A stretch of DNA of 41,621 bases, from NCBI GenBank assembly GCA_015852425.1, contig JAAAIG010000288.1:1-41621 (forward strand), read 5' to 3'. The translations under genes were made by a program, and so were the position numbers. The notes beneath the pieces are model-generated. The model searched no databases and was not told the DNA's origin. It saw nothing but the letters and a program-made list of their open reading frames with translations. This stretch comes from Gryganskiella cystojenkinii (lineage: Eukaryota; Mortierellomycota; Mortierellomycetes; Mortierellales; Mortierellaceae). Positions 1-11,012 of this stretch are shown here, piece after piece. The stretch's first letter is position 1, and each line of letters starts with the position of its first letter.

Positions 1-438
1 TGGATGGATGGTTGTTTAGGAGCTGGTGGTTGTTTGTTTGTTTGTTTGTTTGTTTGTTTTTTTGGCTCTTTAGTTTGGAAATGTCCTCTCGCACGGACAA
101 ACTCGAAAGCGAGACCATTCTTGGACTGACTCATCCCATCTCAACCACAAGACAAGGCGTCAAGGCCGCAAGGATCGATGATGCTTTTTGATCAAGGTTT
201 TTTTTCATCAAAACTTTGTCGAGTCTCTTCGGAGACAGGAACGAGAATCTCCTTGGGACCTGCCAGCCTCCTTTAAAGTTCGTCTCTTTCTGTTTCTACC
301 TCTCTCTCTCTCTCTCTCCCTCTTCCACACCTTCCTCCCACCCCTCCTGTACACTCTCTCGCTGACTCTGTCCTCTCGTTATCGACAACATACACCAAAA
401 AAGCTAGGCGAGAAGCAACATTGGACCTAGATCGAACA
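1..438. promoter_or_regulatory. Upstream region and 5' leader of the aspartokinase gene
   Basis: No gene is visible here. A TGTT/TTTG tetranucleotide run lies at about 31-60. From about 284 to 345 the + strand is almost pure pyrimidine, including a TC dinucleotide run at 301-318, and ends roughly 90 nt before the start codon at 439. Such CT-rich leaders are common in filamentous fungal promoters, where transcription often starts at the end of the tract. The promoter role is inferred from position; no TATA box was assigned. Confidence 0.5.
31..60 (+). repeat. (TGTT)n microsatellite
   Basis: Tandem TGTT/TTTG units run from about 31 to 60 and end in a short T run. This is a simple repeat in non-coding DNA with no visible function. 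Confidence 0.85.
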
Positions 439-2642
439 ATGACTTCGTCTTCTTCTCCCTCCTCCTTTGGGGACTCGGCGGTGCTGTCAACTACAAAGAA
501 AACTCTTCCGCCCCACATCAAGCTCGAGATGTCTCATGTCAGCGGACATTCCTTTTCCAATCGCAGTACCACTCATCCCCAAAAGGAATCCCAGCCACCA
601 AAGAAGCCTTGGCTCGTGCAAAAGTTTGGTGGCACCAGCATCGGAAAGTTCATCGAGACTATCACAGGAACCATTGTGCAGTGAGTCATTGACATTCTCT
701 TTGTTGCGTTTCAAAACAAAACAATTTTTTTGGTGGCAACAGCAATACACTGTATGAGAGATGTATACTTATTTGCTCTGGCCCACCCTCTTGATCTGCA
801 ACAATTCTCTCCAAATAGATCGTATCTTCCCACGAACAGGGTCGTCGTTGTCTGCTCAGCCAGGAGTAGCGAGACAAAGTCCCTGGGTACCACCAATCGG
901 TATGTTGTTTTATCTCATTAGCAGCCTTTGTGGGGAGAAGGAGAGGAGATCGAAAAAAATGAACGCAGGTCCATTGGACGTACATGGCGAAATCGCCTAA
1001 AGATATCGAGATCGAGAAAATTCGAGGTCCGACAGACAATGTCCAGATATCATCAAAGTTGACCCGACGAGTCTGTTTCATTTTGATGTTCATGTAGTCT
1101 CCTCAAGGCCGCTGCTTCCGCTTTAGAGCCAGGATCGATCGAGTTCATCGAGACTGTGCATGATATTCGTCAGGACCACCTCGACGCTGCAGCGCAATAC
1201 ATCTCGGATACTGATATCTTGAAGCGTGTTCATCAAGAGCTCAATCAGGATTGCGATCGACTCTTAGCCTTCTTGAAAGCTGTTCAGGTATCGCATCTCT
1301 CCCTCTTGTTATGATAGTCGGTGTCGGAGAAAGTTGCCGCAAGAGAGTGAAATGACCATTAACTCTTTTAATGCTCATCATGTATTAGACTATCGAGGAA
1401 ATCTCTCCAAGATCAAAGGATATCATCATGGCAGTTGGCGAAAAGTTATCTTGCAGAGTTGTTGCGGGTCTGCTGGAGGACCGTGGTGTAGAGACTCAGT
1501 TTATCAGCCTCGAGAACGTCATTGAGGCCGTCTTTGACATCCAATGCCTGGATCAAAACTTTTACGACTATCTCTCTCGAGCGTTTGCTGCAGCAGTCTC
1601 AAAGTGCGGGGATCGAGTTCCTGTTGTCACTGGTGAGTGTCTTGATTTAGTGGATCCGAATGAGGCGAATGGGGGACAAAAAAATGACGCTCATCCTCTA
1701 ATACCAATGATTTTGCTACCTTCCTTGTTAGGTTTTTTTGGACCTGTCCCAGGAAGTCTGTTAACGAGCATTGGTCGTGGATATACTGATTTAGCAGCAG
1801 CATTGATCGCTGTTGGTCTAGACGCAGAGGAGTTGCAAGTCTGGAAGGAAGTGGATGGAATCTTCACAGCGGATCCTCGAAAAGTCAAGAATGCACGGTT
1901 ACTCAACATCATCACCCCGGAGGAGGCTTCCGAGTTGACCTATTACGGTTCCGAGGTCATTCATCCTTTTACAATGGAACAAGTCATCCGAGCTCAGATC
2001 CCGATCCGTATTAAGAATGTGATGAACCCCTCAGGGACAGGCACCATTATCTTCCCTGATCAACCCTCAGGGACGTGCACCCCCAATGGTCGGAGCACAC
2101 CGCCACCTTCTTCAAAAATCTTGCTCGAGAATGGATACCAGCTTGATATGTCAAGGCGGCACCCGACTGCGGTCACGATCAAGGATAATGTCTGGGTTCT
2201 GAACGTCCACTCGAACAGGAAATCAGTGTCGCACGGGTTCTTTGCTCAGATCTTTGGAACGCTGGATCGACATGGGATCGCAGTCGATTTGATTTCAACC
2301 TCCGAGGTCCATGTCTCGATGGCCTTAGGCGCGAATGTGAACGAGAAGGAGATGGAGAAGGCCATGTCATTATTGCGATCGATCGGAACTGTGGATGTGA
2401 TGAAGGGTATGGCGATCTTGTCGCTAGTCGGCAAGCAGATGAAAAACATGGTCGGTATATCTGGGCGCATGTTCAGCACGATGGCCAAATCCGGGATCAA
2501 TATCGAGATGATCTCGCAAGGTGCATCCGAGATTAACATCTCGTGCGTCATCCAAGAGGACCAGGCGATCGAGGCCATGAATGTCATTCATGAAGAGTTG
2601 CTGAGCAACGTTGGACGCGAAGCCGAGACGAGTAGCTTTTAG
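439..2642 (+). CDS. HOM3: Aspartokinase (Hom3-type), 5 exons, 555 aa
   Basis: ATP-dependent phosphorylation of L-aspartate, the first step towards threonine, methionine and isoleucine in fungi. Exons are 439-680, 819-899, 1098-1287, 1389-1632 and 1732-2642; every junction is GT-AG, phases agree, and the total is 1,668 nt. The kinase domain opens with KFGGTS at residues 62-67. It continues through VVCSARSS, GEKLS, GRGYTD, WKEVDGIFTADPR and EASELTYYGSEVIHPFTMEQ, all hallmarks of the amino-acid kinase fold. Two C-terminal ACT domains follow, with DLISTSEVHVSMAL and INIEMISQGASEINISC; in this family they bind threonine for feedback inhibition. The Ser-rich lead of about 60 residues before KFGGTS is longer than in yeast Hom3. 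ATG 439 is the first ATG of the open frame; the frame extends upstream only to a TTG at 421. The gene converges on the subtilase, with 85 bp between the stops. Confidence 0.97.
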
Positions 2643-2727
2643 AGACGGAGAGGTTGACATAGTAGACAAACATAGACATCTGAACACGAATGTATCATAT
2701 AATTTATTTTTGAAAATTTCTCTCAGT

Positions 2728-5700
2728 TCAAGAAGACAGCGAAAAGGGCTTGGAAAGAAAGGACTCGTAATCTTCATCTTTTTCCATGTCACCAAAGTGC
2801 TTTAAGAGTGAAATTCGAAACCTGTACTTGGTCTTGAGATCCTTTGACACAGGGAGGAGGGTAGGTTTGCCGTCTTTGTCTAGGATTTTGCCATCCCAAG
2901 CCAACGCATTCGACTCGTTGCCCTGCTGATCATCGTTTCGAGGCAGGTATCGACCCACACCTCTGTTGAGCAAGCCATAACTCTTGACATTTGTCGGATC
3001 CGACCCCTGATCTGAGACCAAGTCCAGGACCAAGAGCTTGCAGGCTGTCAAAAGCTTAAACTGGATAATAGCCTTGATGTCCTTGGGAGGAAGATCATCC
3101 GGATCTTGATCGCTGCCATCACCGTCATCCCTGCTTTTGAGCTTGGTCATGTTTTGAACCAAATTTTCAGCTCCACTTATATCTTGTCCAAGTCCAAGCT
3201 TCCGGCCCCTTCGATCATAGGCTCTCAATCCAAAATAACTATCAAAGACTTTCACAGTCTTGTAGTCGCCGTTCATGCCCAGGAAGGGTACCGAAATCAT
3301 TGGCGTGGTCTTGTCAATCTTTTCGGGTCGAAAGCGGACATAGCCAGAGTACAGAATATAAAACTTAGGGTTGTTCTTGGGCACTGAAAAATCAAAGTCG
3401 ATCTTGGCACTCGATCCGGGAGCAACTCGGACGACTTGTACAGACGAGATGGGTTTCATAGATGCTGTGGCGGGACTCCTTTTGGGCGAGGTGGCTACAG
3501 TTCCGTTTCTTTCGAATGGTGTTAATCCCGCGGCACCGACAAGGTCAATACGATAGGTCACAGAGGTGTTACCTCTGTTGGTAATCGTGAACGTTTGCCG
3601 CTTGTTGAGATGGTTGGTGTCGCTTAGAGAGATATGTGAAGGAGATACAAGGATGTTCGACGTGAGGGTATTCATCATCTGAACGAACCCTGCACCTTGC
3701 TGAGCGGCCGAGGCGATACCTTTGAATTGTTTGGCGTCGCTCTCAAGAATCGGTCGTGCATAGTTTTGGAGCGTTGCCTTGAAGGCCAATGGGGGTTTCT
3801 CTGTCTTTGGATTAGCTTCAAGGAAAAGGGCTGCACATCCAGCGATGTAAGGACTTGCCATCGATGTACCCGAGTCGATGCCATAGCCCCCCATCTAAAA
3901 ATAGGAAGTCTCAAAAGACATGCATTAATATATAAAAGACAATATAAAGAAGGCTTGTAAAAACGCACTTCCGGGTATCTTACCGAGAGAGGAAAAGTCG
4001 ACCAGATGCTGCCACCAGGCGCAGTGATATCTGGTTTCGAATTCAGTTCTGAATCCGGTCCAAGAGACGTAAAGTTAGAGAGTTGACCCCCAATTGGGTT
4101 CTTGAGTGTAACTGGGTCAGGTCCATCGATGATGCGGACTCCTTGTTTGGGTTGGATTTGCATTTGCTTCAAGAGATATTCGCCGTCCTCTCTGCTGATG
4201 GATCGAACAGGAATGTCGAGACCTCCCTTACTTGCAGCAGAAGCTGGGTCTCCCGCAATGTTGTTCATGATAATGACTCCTGTGGCTTTGGCCTGGATCA
4301 AATTCTCGAGCTTTTGAGCATAAGTGCAATCGCCTCGACGAACAAGCGCAATTTTTCCTTTGAGGTCTCGTGAGATTGTATTGCAGGCGTCTGCGGTGAC
4401 ATTGCCAGAAGTACCAGGTGCGATCTGGGCTAAAGTTGTGTTGGCGAGATTCATGATCTTGTCGCCAATAAAAACGATTTTATGTCGCTGATCCTGCCTC
4501 GTACCGTTAACGCCGCCGTTGTTGTTATTGTCAGTACTCTCGATAGTAAAGTACCATCCACTCAGATAAGGGTTCTCACTCGAGGATACGGTGATCGCAG
4601 AACTGGCCACTCCAGGCGATGCGGACTCAAAGGCACCGAAGCTTCCTTCATTTCCGGCTGCTGCTACAACGATAATGCCATATCTTTGGGAAAGCATATC
4701 CACGACTCGGGCCTCACGTTCCTGATTCCAGCCACCAGGTGCGCCCAGAGAAAGGTTGATGATCTGCATGCCATCCTCGGCCGCGCGCAAGAGCGCCTTG
4801 ATGATCGCATCATCCGGAGCGGATCCTTTGCAACTAAAAACTCTATAGGCACCAATCGTACAATGGGGTGCGACACCAAGAAAGTTGGTGCCGTTACCAG
4901 CGATGATGCCTGTTACGTGTGTTCCGTGTTCGTCGCAGGTGGTCCTGGGGTCGTTGTCTGGACTCTTACCGTCATCGCCTACAAAGTCGTATCCATAAGC
5001 AACCTTACAGCCTTTGCCAAAGCAGCCTCCCAGTGCTGGGTTCTATTCTCATCGCAATAATTGAAATGAGTGGAAGTGTAAGCAAGCCAACTATGGCACC
5101 GTTGGCGAACTATAAGAACCATGTTTCAATCAGAGAGAGATTTTACCATGTAGTCCACACCTGAGTCGATGACCCCCACCTTGATGCCTTTCCCAAAAAG
5201 CTTCAAGGACTCATGCACCTCTGCAACCCCAGTTGATTTATGTCTATTTTGTTTTCGGTAAGAAGATTAGCCTCTGCCATGTTAGTCGATATTTACATCC
5301 TGTGTATTCCTATACACTCGCCTGTAAGGCTTTCCCTGGTGACAGTTCTTACGGTGTCAGGTTAGAGAGATCCTTTTCTCGGGTTGTTTCTGAAGTGCGA
5401 AATACAGTCTTTGGCTTCTTGTAAACTACCTATGAGTGACCAGATTGGACACGTCAGCTTATCCACTTATTCTGAGGATGCAATCTGTTGTTCAGTATCC
5501 CGCAGATCACGAGTTTTTCACCTACAACGGGCTCGATCAGTTTGATACCAGGAAACGTGCTGATAATCTCTTTCAATTGAGTGTCGTCCTTGACCTCCAA
5601 GGAGATGGCATTCAACGGTTCACCCCAAAACTCCTGCCGGATCAAGATTTGGTCTGGTCCGCGTTCTTTAATCCATTGGGAGAATCGATCGTGTTGATCG

Positions 5701-5957
5701 AAATCCTGCGCAAAATCGATCCAGTATGCATCTTGGACCACCTTTTCTTTCGCTTTTGCGACTCGGATGATCGGAGAAGCTGATGAGGATGAGATGCCAT
5801 CGACGGGGAGGACATTATAAGAGTTTGATCCAATTAGTCTGACGTTTTTGACCGCTTCCGAGATGCTTTGTGCGTGAGCTGTTGCGCTCGCTAGGATGTA
5901 GACAACACTCAGGGTCAAGAAGAAAGTGCGTCTTGTGGAGCGAATTGGTGTCCACAT
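2728..5957 (-). CDS. Secreted subtilisin-like serine protease with PA domain (paralog 1), 5 exons, 943 aa
   Basis: Peptidase family S8A endoprotease, probably secreted for extracellular protein digestion. Exons on the minus strand are 5957-5526, 5429-5353, 5243-5147, 5042-3984 and 3894-2728; all introns are GT-AG and the total is 2,832 nt. In order: a signal peptide (about residues 1-30, hydrophobic core then ATAHAQ); an I9-type inhibitory propeptide (about 78-144, ending KLIEPV); catalytic Asp196 in VGVIDSGVDY; His241 in DEHGTH; the oxyanion Asn in AAAGNEG; a PA insert at about 415-475 (VRRGDCTYAQK); Ser566 in SGTSMASPY; then an Fn3-like beta domain after the protease. The triad is complete, so it should be active. 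The layout is that of Vpr/C5a-peptidase-like S8A proteases. The catalytic Ser lies in the last exon. Its paralog at 7722-10903 points the other way. Substrate is unknown. Confidence 0.95.
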
Positions 5958-6210
5958 TTTCCTTTTTCCTTTCGCTCAGTTGATGGTGTTTTGAGGTGTC
6001 CAGGATAGTGGGGTCTTAATGGAAACAAGGTGAGGAATTGAAAATATCCTAGCAGGGCAGATGAGCGCTCCAAGAGCACCGAATTACTTTTTTCAAGGTG
6101 AGCGAGACACGTCTCTTTCAGGTTGGTCTCACATATTTATTCTTGTACGTTTCATAGAAATTCAATTTTAATGCTCCTTGGTATTCATGATGCCTTCTCT
6201 TGAGGACCCG
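5958..6210. other. Intergenic region, promoter of subtilase paralog 1
   Basis: This 253-bp stretch lies between the subtilase start codon (5957, minus) and the stop of the membrane-protein gene (6211, minus). It must hold the subtilase promoter and the upstream gene's 3' end. No distinct motif was recognised. Confidence 0.4.
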
Positions 6211-6954
6211 CTACGTGCGCGAATAACGAGGAGGAGCTTCGGTAATGTCCTCCACGCCTGCGGATCGAGAGGAAGAAGGAGAGGAAGAAGATGCGTACAT
6301 GTGCAAATGCTGTTGTTGAGGATGCAGGGGTGGCGAAGGAGACGGAAAATGCGCCTGAGCGGGTGCAACGGGTCCCTTTTGGGTATACTGGTGCTGCTGC
6401 AGCTGCAGAAGTTGAGATTGTGGTGGAGGAGAGGGAATAAAGACCTCGACATTATCTTGTTCATCAGGAGCCAAAATATGTCCTCTAACAGGAATAACCC
6501 CGCTCTCAGCCATCGCTTCCTCCTCTAGCAGTCTTCGAACTCGCTTGCCAACGAGACCCTGGATCTTACGCTCCTTGTATTCCCATCGCACGGTCAGGAT
6601 GGCTTCAACGATTACAAGGATCATGGTCGGCAGATCCATCCCGACATCGACTCGCCAAGGACAGTAGTATTTGTATTCGAAACAATCCTTGTTATTTCTC
6701 CAGACCCAAGTTCCCGCTATTAGGAATGAAATCGTGGCCAGGAATATCAAGAGTAAGGCTCGGAGACTTGGGATCGAGAACTTGACAAGGCTGAAAAGGG
6801 AGAGAGTATAGCCGATCAAGAGCGCGAGGTTGATATAGCCGTTAACTGTTTCTGCGTGCTGAATAGGTCTGTCTAGAGTTGTGCCCATGCAACTGACGAT
6901 GATCAAGCAAACGATGGCGAGCCGTAGGATACGAAGTCGCCTGGGTGGAGACAT
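6211..6954 (-). CDS. Four-helix membrane protein with disordered C-tail and terminal PPxY motif, 247 aa
   Basis: Single exon starting at ATG 6954 (MSPPRRLRILRL). The open frame continues upstream to 7071, but only through a CT-rich leader and without another ATG. Four hydrophobic segments are visible at about residues 8-28, 40-62, 65-88 and 105-125. A loop between the third and fourth contains two cysteines (CFEYKYYC), possibly a lumenal or external disulfide. This is the four-span layout of MARVEL-like fungal proteins, but I cannot assign the family firmly. The C-terminal half is Gln/Pro/Ser-rich and cytosolic by prediction, ending ITEAPPRYSRT. PPRY is a PPxY motif, the known ligand of WW domains in Rsp5/Nedd4 ubiquitin ligases, which suggests regulated endocytosis or vacuolar sorting. 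It sits between two divergent subtilase paralogs; no functional link is implied. Function unknown. Confidence 0.8.
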   Translation of the reverse strand: MSPPRRLRILRLAIVCLIIVSCMGTTLDRPIQHAETVNGYINLALLIGYTLSLFSLVKFSIPSLRALLLIFLATISFLIAGTWVWRNNKDCFEYKYYCPWRVDVGMDLPTMILVIVEAILTVRWEYKERKIQGLVGKRVRRLLEEEAMAESGVIPVRGHILAPDEQDNVEVFIPSPPPQSQLLQLQQHQYTQKGPVAPAQAHFPSPSPPLHPQQQHLHMYASSSSPSSSRSAGVEDITEAPPRYSRT

Positions 6955-7721
6955 GATGCGAAATGGGGGGATTGTCAGTGTTGTGGTCGGGCGAGATAGC
7001 CGGTATGTGTGGGAGAGAGAGGGAGAGGGAAGGAGAGAGGGAAGAAAGAAAACGGACAAGCTGCTGCACAACGAACGATCGCCTGCATATTATTAATTCT
7101 AGATTCCAAGTGTAGCCTCGTTTATCATTCAACGACACATTTTTTTTCTTTCTCTTCCACATCGAGGATGGACTCGAACGGGAACGGGGCTGAAAAATTG
7201 CGAGGCTCTGAATCCCACGGACAGCAAAGGAGATAGTATCATGAACTCTCTCAAATTTTCCACGACGAAGGAACGAAAAAGAGAAACGGCTAATGGTCAT
7301 ATATGTTATCTATGCAATCCGAGCGGAAAACGAAAACCACAATAGGCACTCATTTTTTTTTTGGTGGTACACTGCCAAGCTATTTTTTTTTTTTACAAGA
7401 AGTATAGATCGGCCCTCTTTTTTTAAATAGAAAAGAAGTTTACGTCGGCTCTACTTGTATCAAGGATGGCACGACCAAGCGTCAATCGCGCCACACAGTA
7501 CAGCTTAGAAAATCACGACTGCTATCTTTGTTGGTCTCTACTTCGATCTCACCCTGACCTGACTCGCGACTTTGTTTGTGTCTCGAGGATAAGATCTCAC
7601 TATCTCACCGAGAATAGGTTCAGAGGACCGATTCTATCCGATCGTCCTTTCTTTGTCGTATTTATTCTCAACCTCGATTACGACCCTTCCTTGTTCAATC
7701 TTCTTGGCTAATTCAGCAGTC
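6955..7721. promoter_or_regulatory. Divergent intergenic region between the membrane-protein gene and subtilase paralog 2
   Basis: 767 bp without a credible gene. The left part (about 7005-7055) is GA-rich on the + strand, giving a CT-rich leader for the minus-strand membrane-protein gene. T runs occur at about 7141-7147, 7352-7361 and 7383-7394. The region should carry both promoters; no specific element was recognised. Confidence 0.5.
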
Positions 7722-10700
7722 ATGAAGCGACTACTTCGACATCGGCATGTCGTTCTATCACTCGCAGCAGCTGCCTTGATCGTGAGCATTTTATCACCGC
7801 AGTCATTTCCGCTACCGACTATACATGCCCAAAAACTCGCTCTGGCCCTTCGCAATGTCAAGTTTCAAGCCTACAGCAGCACGCGAGAATTGGTACCCCC
7901 GATTCCTCCATCTTCAACCTCTTTACCTACAACCACACACAACAACAATCAACCCGCACTCTTCAAAACAGTCAACGCTGCCGACCATGTTCGCAAGGAT
8001 GCCTTCTGGATCGAATTCGAGGAACGGTTTGATCAACAGGCTCTTCTTACGCGACTACTCTCGAACCATCATCCACGCATTCAACTTCGTCACGAGTTTT
8101 GGGAGAGTCTGAACGCCGTCTCGGTTCAAGTCAAGGACGAAGCTGTCCTTCATGAGCTTTTGAATCAGATCCAAGGTATCAGATTGATCGAGCCCGTTGT
8201 CGAATACGATAGACCAGAAGCTATTGACAGCCATCAGTCTATGGGTGCCAGTACTTCCTTTGAGAACCCAAAATTGATGCCGTAAGAACGCTCCTATTCC
8301 CTTAATTCTTTCATTCATTTTTCCCGTGTTCTTGACAACAAATTGACGGACTGATAATTATTTTTTGTGATCACTATCTTAGACATCGACTTACGGGAGT
8401 GCAACAAGTTCATGACTCTTTAAAAATCTTTGGCAAGGGCATAAAAGTGGGGATCATCGACTCTGGTGTTGACTACACGCATCCTGCCCTTGGAGGCTGT
8501 TTCGGTCCAGGCTGCAAAGTCGCATATGGATACGATTTTGTGGGCGATGACGGTCAAAGTCCAGATCATGATCCAACAAGCGACTGTAGTGACCACGGGA
8601 CACATGTTGCTGGCATTATCGCGGCCAACGACACCAGGTTTCTAGGCGTTGCACCTCAAGGTATGGACAAACGTCTTACTGGCGCATTGTTTTTGATTCA
8701 TAAAAAAACGTTGTTGGACTAATTTGCTGCGTTTGTTGCACCCTCGGTCGTTTAGTAACGCTTGGAGCCTATCGTGTCTTCAGTTGCAAAGGCAAGACTG
8801 CTAATGACGTCGTGATCAAGGCTCTCCTCCGTGCAGTTAAAGACGGCATGCAGGTCATCAATCTCTCGCTGGGTTCTCCTGGAGGATGGCGTCAAGAACG
8901 AGAAACCCGGTTAGTTGACCGACTCTCTAGAAACAGCACAATCATCGTCGCTGCTGCGGGAAACGAGGGACGCTCGGGTATGTTTGAGGTTGTGTCGCCG
9001 GGTGTGGCTGGCTCTGCAATCCAGGTCGCTTCCCTTGAAAATCCGTTTATGAGTGCATGGTACTTTCAAGTACAGGACTCGCCCAGTCAAGGAATGAGCG
9101 CTTTCATCAATCTTATAGGTCTTGACCTACCTCACTCCGCGGACAGCACGATTTTGTCGAAAGAAACAGAATTGCCAGAGACGAAAACGCCGCGACAAAT
9201 TCTATTCAAGGGAGACCGCGACATGCCATGGTCCAACACAACTCTTGTTCAGGTTGCTCGCGGAACTTCTGGTAAAGTCAATGACGACGCATGCCAGCTC
9301 ATAGACGCTAATCTCAAAGGCAAAATTGCTCTTATCAGGCGTGGTGGTTGCACTTTCAAGGACAAGATTGCGAACGCGGTTCGCGCCAAGGCATCCGGAA
9401 TCATATTTATGAACAATGTGGACGACCCGAGCCTATCGGTAGACACTAAAGGCTCCCCTATCAAAACATGCACCATTTCCTTGTCTGATGGCGAGTATCT
9501 CCTCAGGGCCATCAAGTTTCAAAAGAGAGTAAAAGAGGGTATTCGACTCGTAGCGGGCAAAGAGCCTCGGTCATTCAAGAACCCAAAAGCCGGTTTGCCT
9601 TCTGTTTTCACTTCACCAGGTCCAGATGCAGAATTGAACATGAAGCCAGATATCGCTGCCCCTGGAGGCAACATATGGTCCACGGTCCCTGTGAAGGTAA
9701 TCAAAAGTCTAGACCCTCTTCGTGCCTATAGATAAACCTTTGATGCTGACCGGATAATTTCATTCTCATTTCACTTAGATGGGTTCCTACGGATCAAAGT
9801 CGGGTACATCGATGGCTACGCCATATGTCACTGGATGCGTCGCTCTTTATCTACAAGGTCTCCCAAAAGCCGACCACTCTGCAGAGGCTGTCAAACGCGC
9901 ACTACAGAATTATGCGAAGCCCATTATGGACGGTAAAGGATTCCAGGGGTATGCATCGGTAGCTGAACAAGGGGCGGGTATCGTTAACATGATGGGTACA
10001 TTATTGGGGCCGGTAGAGCTCACACCTTTCCATCTGGCACTGAACGACTCTTCACACATACTTCCTCGCCAAAGCGTGGCGATCACAAACAATGGCAAAA
10101 CCACCGTCACCTATAAAATCGACCTGGTCCCAGCTGTTGGATTGATCCCGTTCTTAAAAAACAACACCGTGGCGCTGGATCCAAAGCGAACACAAGCAGA
10201 TACCTGGATGGTCGCCTCAAAGAAATCTATTCGCATAGCCCCTGAGTCGACGTCAAAGGTTGACATTGGGCTAACAGGACCAAAATTGGATCTCAAAGAC
10301 TTTTCGATTTATTCTGGATTCTTGCGATTCACGCCCGAGAGTGTAACACAAAAAACTCCGGTACTCTCGGTCCCGTTTGTAGGGATGCAAGGCGACTACA
10401 AGAGCTTGCCCATTTTGGATGAATATTATGGTCTGCGCGTGGTGGATGACGAGGGTCGACCATTGAGCTCAAAGTCTTCATCATGTGATGCTCGTGATTC
10501 TAAATTCGCCATCAAAGAAAAGAGCGACGGCGACGGTAATGACAATGACAAGGAACAACTTGGCATAATGTACCGACTATTCACATCATGTAGGCTCCTA
10601 GTCTTAGATCTCGTCTCCGTAGAGGGATCAGATCCTTACAAGGTCCAGAGCTATGGGTTGCTAAGCAAGGGTGTTGCCCGATATGTGCCTCGGAATGACA

Positions 10701-10903
10701 ACAGTGACAAGAATACTGCTGAGGTCATGGAATGGGATGGAAAGATCCTGGATAAACATGGCAAGCCAGCGGCAGTACCCAAGAAGAGTGACAAAGAAGA
10801 TATCCAGTACCGTATACGTATATCGCTATTGAAGCATTTTGGTGATACCGAAAAGGACGAAGACTTTGAATCACACCTCTCTCAACCGTTTACCATGCCT
10901 TGA
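7722..10903 (+). CDS. Secreted subtilisin-like serine protease with PA domain (paralog 2), 4 exons, 967 aa
   Basis: S8A endoprotease, clearly paralogous to the gene at 2728-5957. Exons are 7722-8281, 8383-8660, 8756-9696 and 9779-10903; all introns are GT-AG and the total is 2,904 nt. ATG 7722 begins MKRLLRHRHVVLSLAAAALI, a signal peptide probably cut near IHAQ (residue 37); the frame upstream has only a TTG. An I9-type propeptide ends RLIEPVVEY. The catalytic residues are Asp213 (VGIIDSGVDY), His258 (CSDHGTHVAG), the oxyanion Asn in AAAGNEG, and Ser604 (SGTSMATPY). A PA insert contains IRRGGCTFKDK. An Fn3-like C-terminal beta domain follows, and the last residues (ISLLKHFGDTEKDEDFE) nearly match the paralog. 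The triad is complete, so activity is expected. Two introns are in the same place and phase as in paralog 1; the others differ. The gene converges on the SZT2-like gene with 109 bp between. Confidence 0.95.
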
Positions 10904-11012
10904 CAACGTGCAGTGAAGAGAAAAAACATTAAATAATGGCAATAAAAAATACACGTTTATTTGAATTTATGTTTATTCTTCTCTTCCTTCTTCCTTTTAT
11001 TCCACCTCTGCT

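Noticed and set aside
4482..5060. 192-codon + strand frame over the subtilase
   Set aside because: It is antisense to a conserved S8 protease exon with intact motifs and has no recognisable domain of its own.
6955..7071. N-terminal extension of the membrane protein
   Set aside because: No ATG in this part; the sequence is CT-rich leader. ATG 6954 starts a sensible membrane protein.
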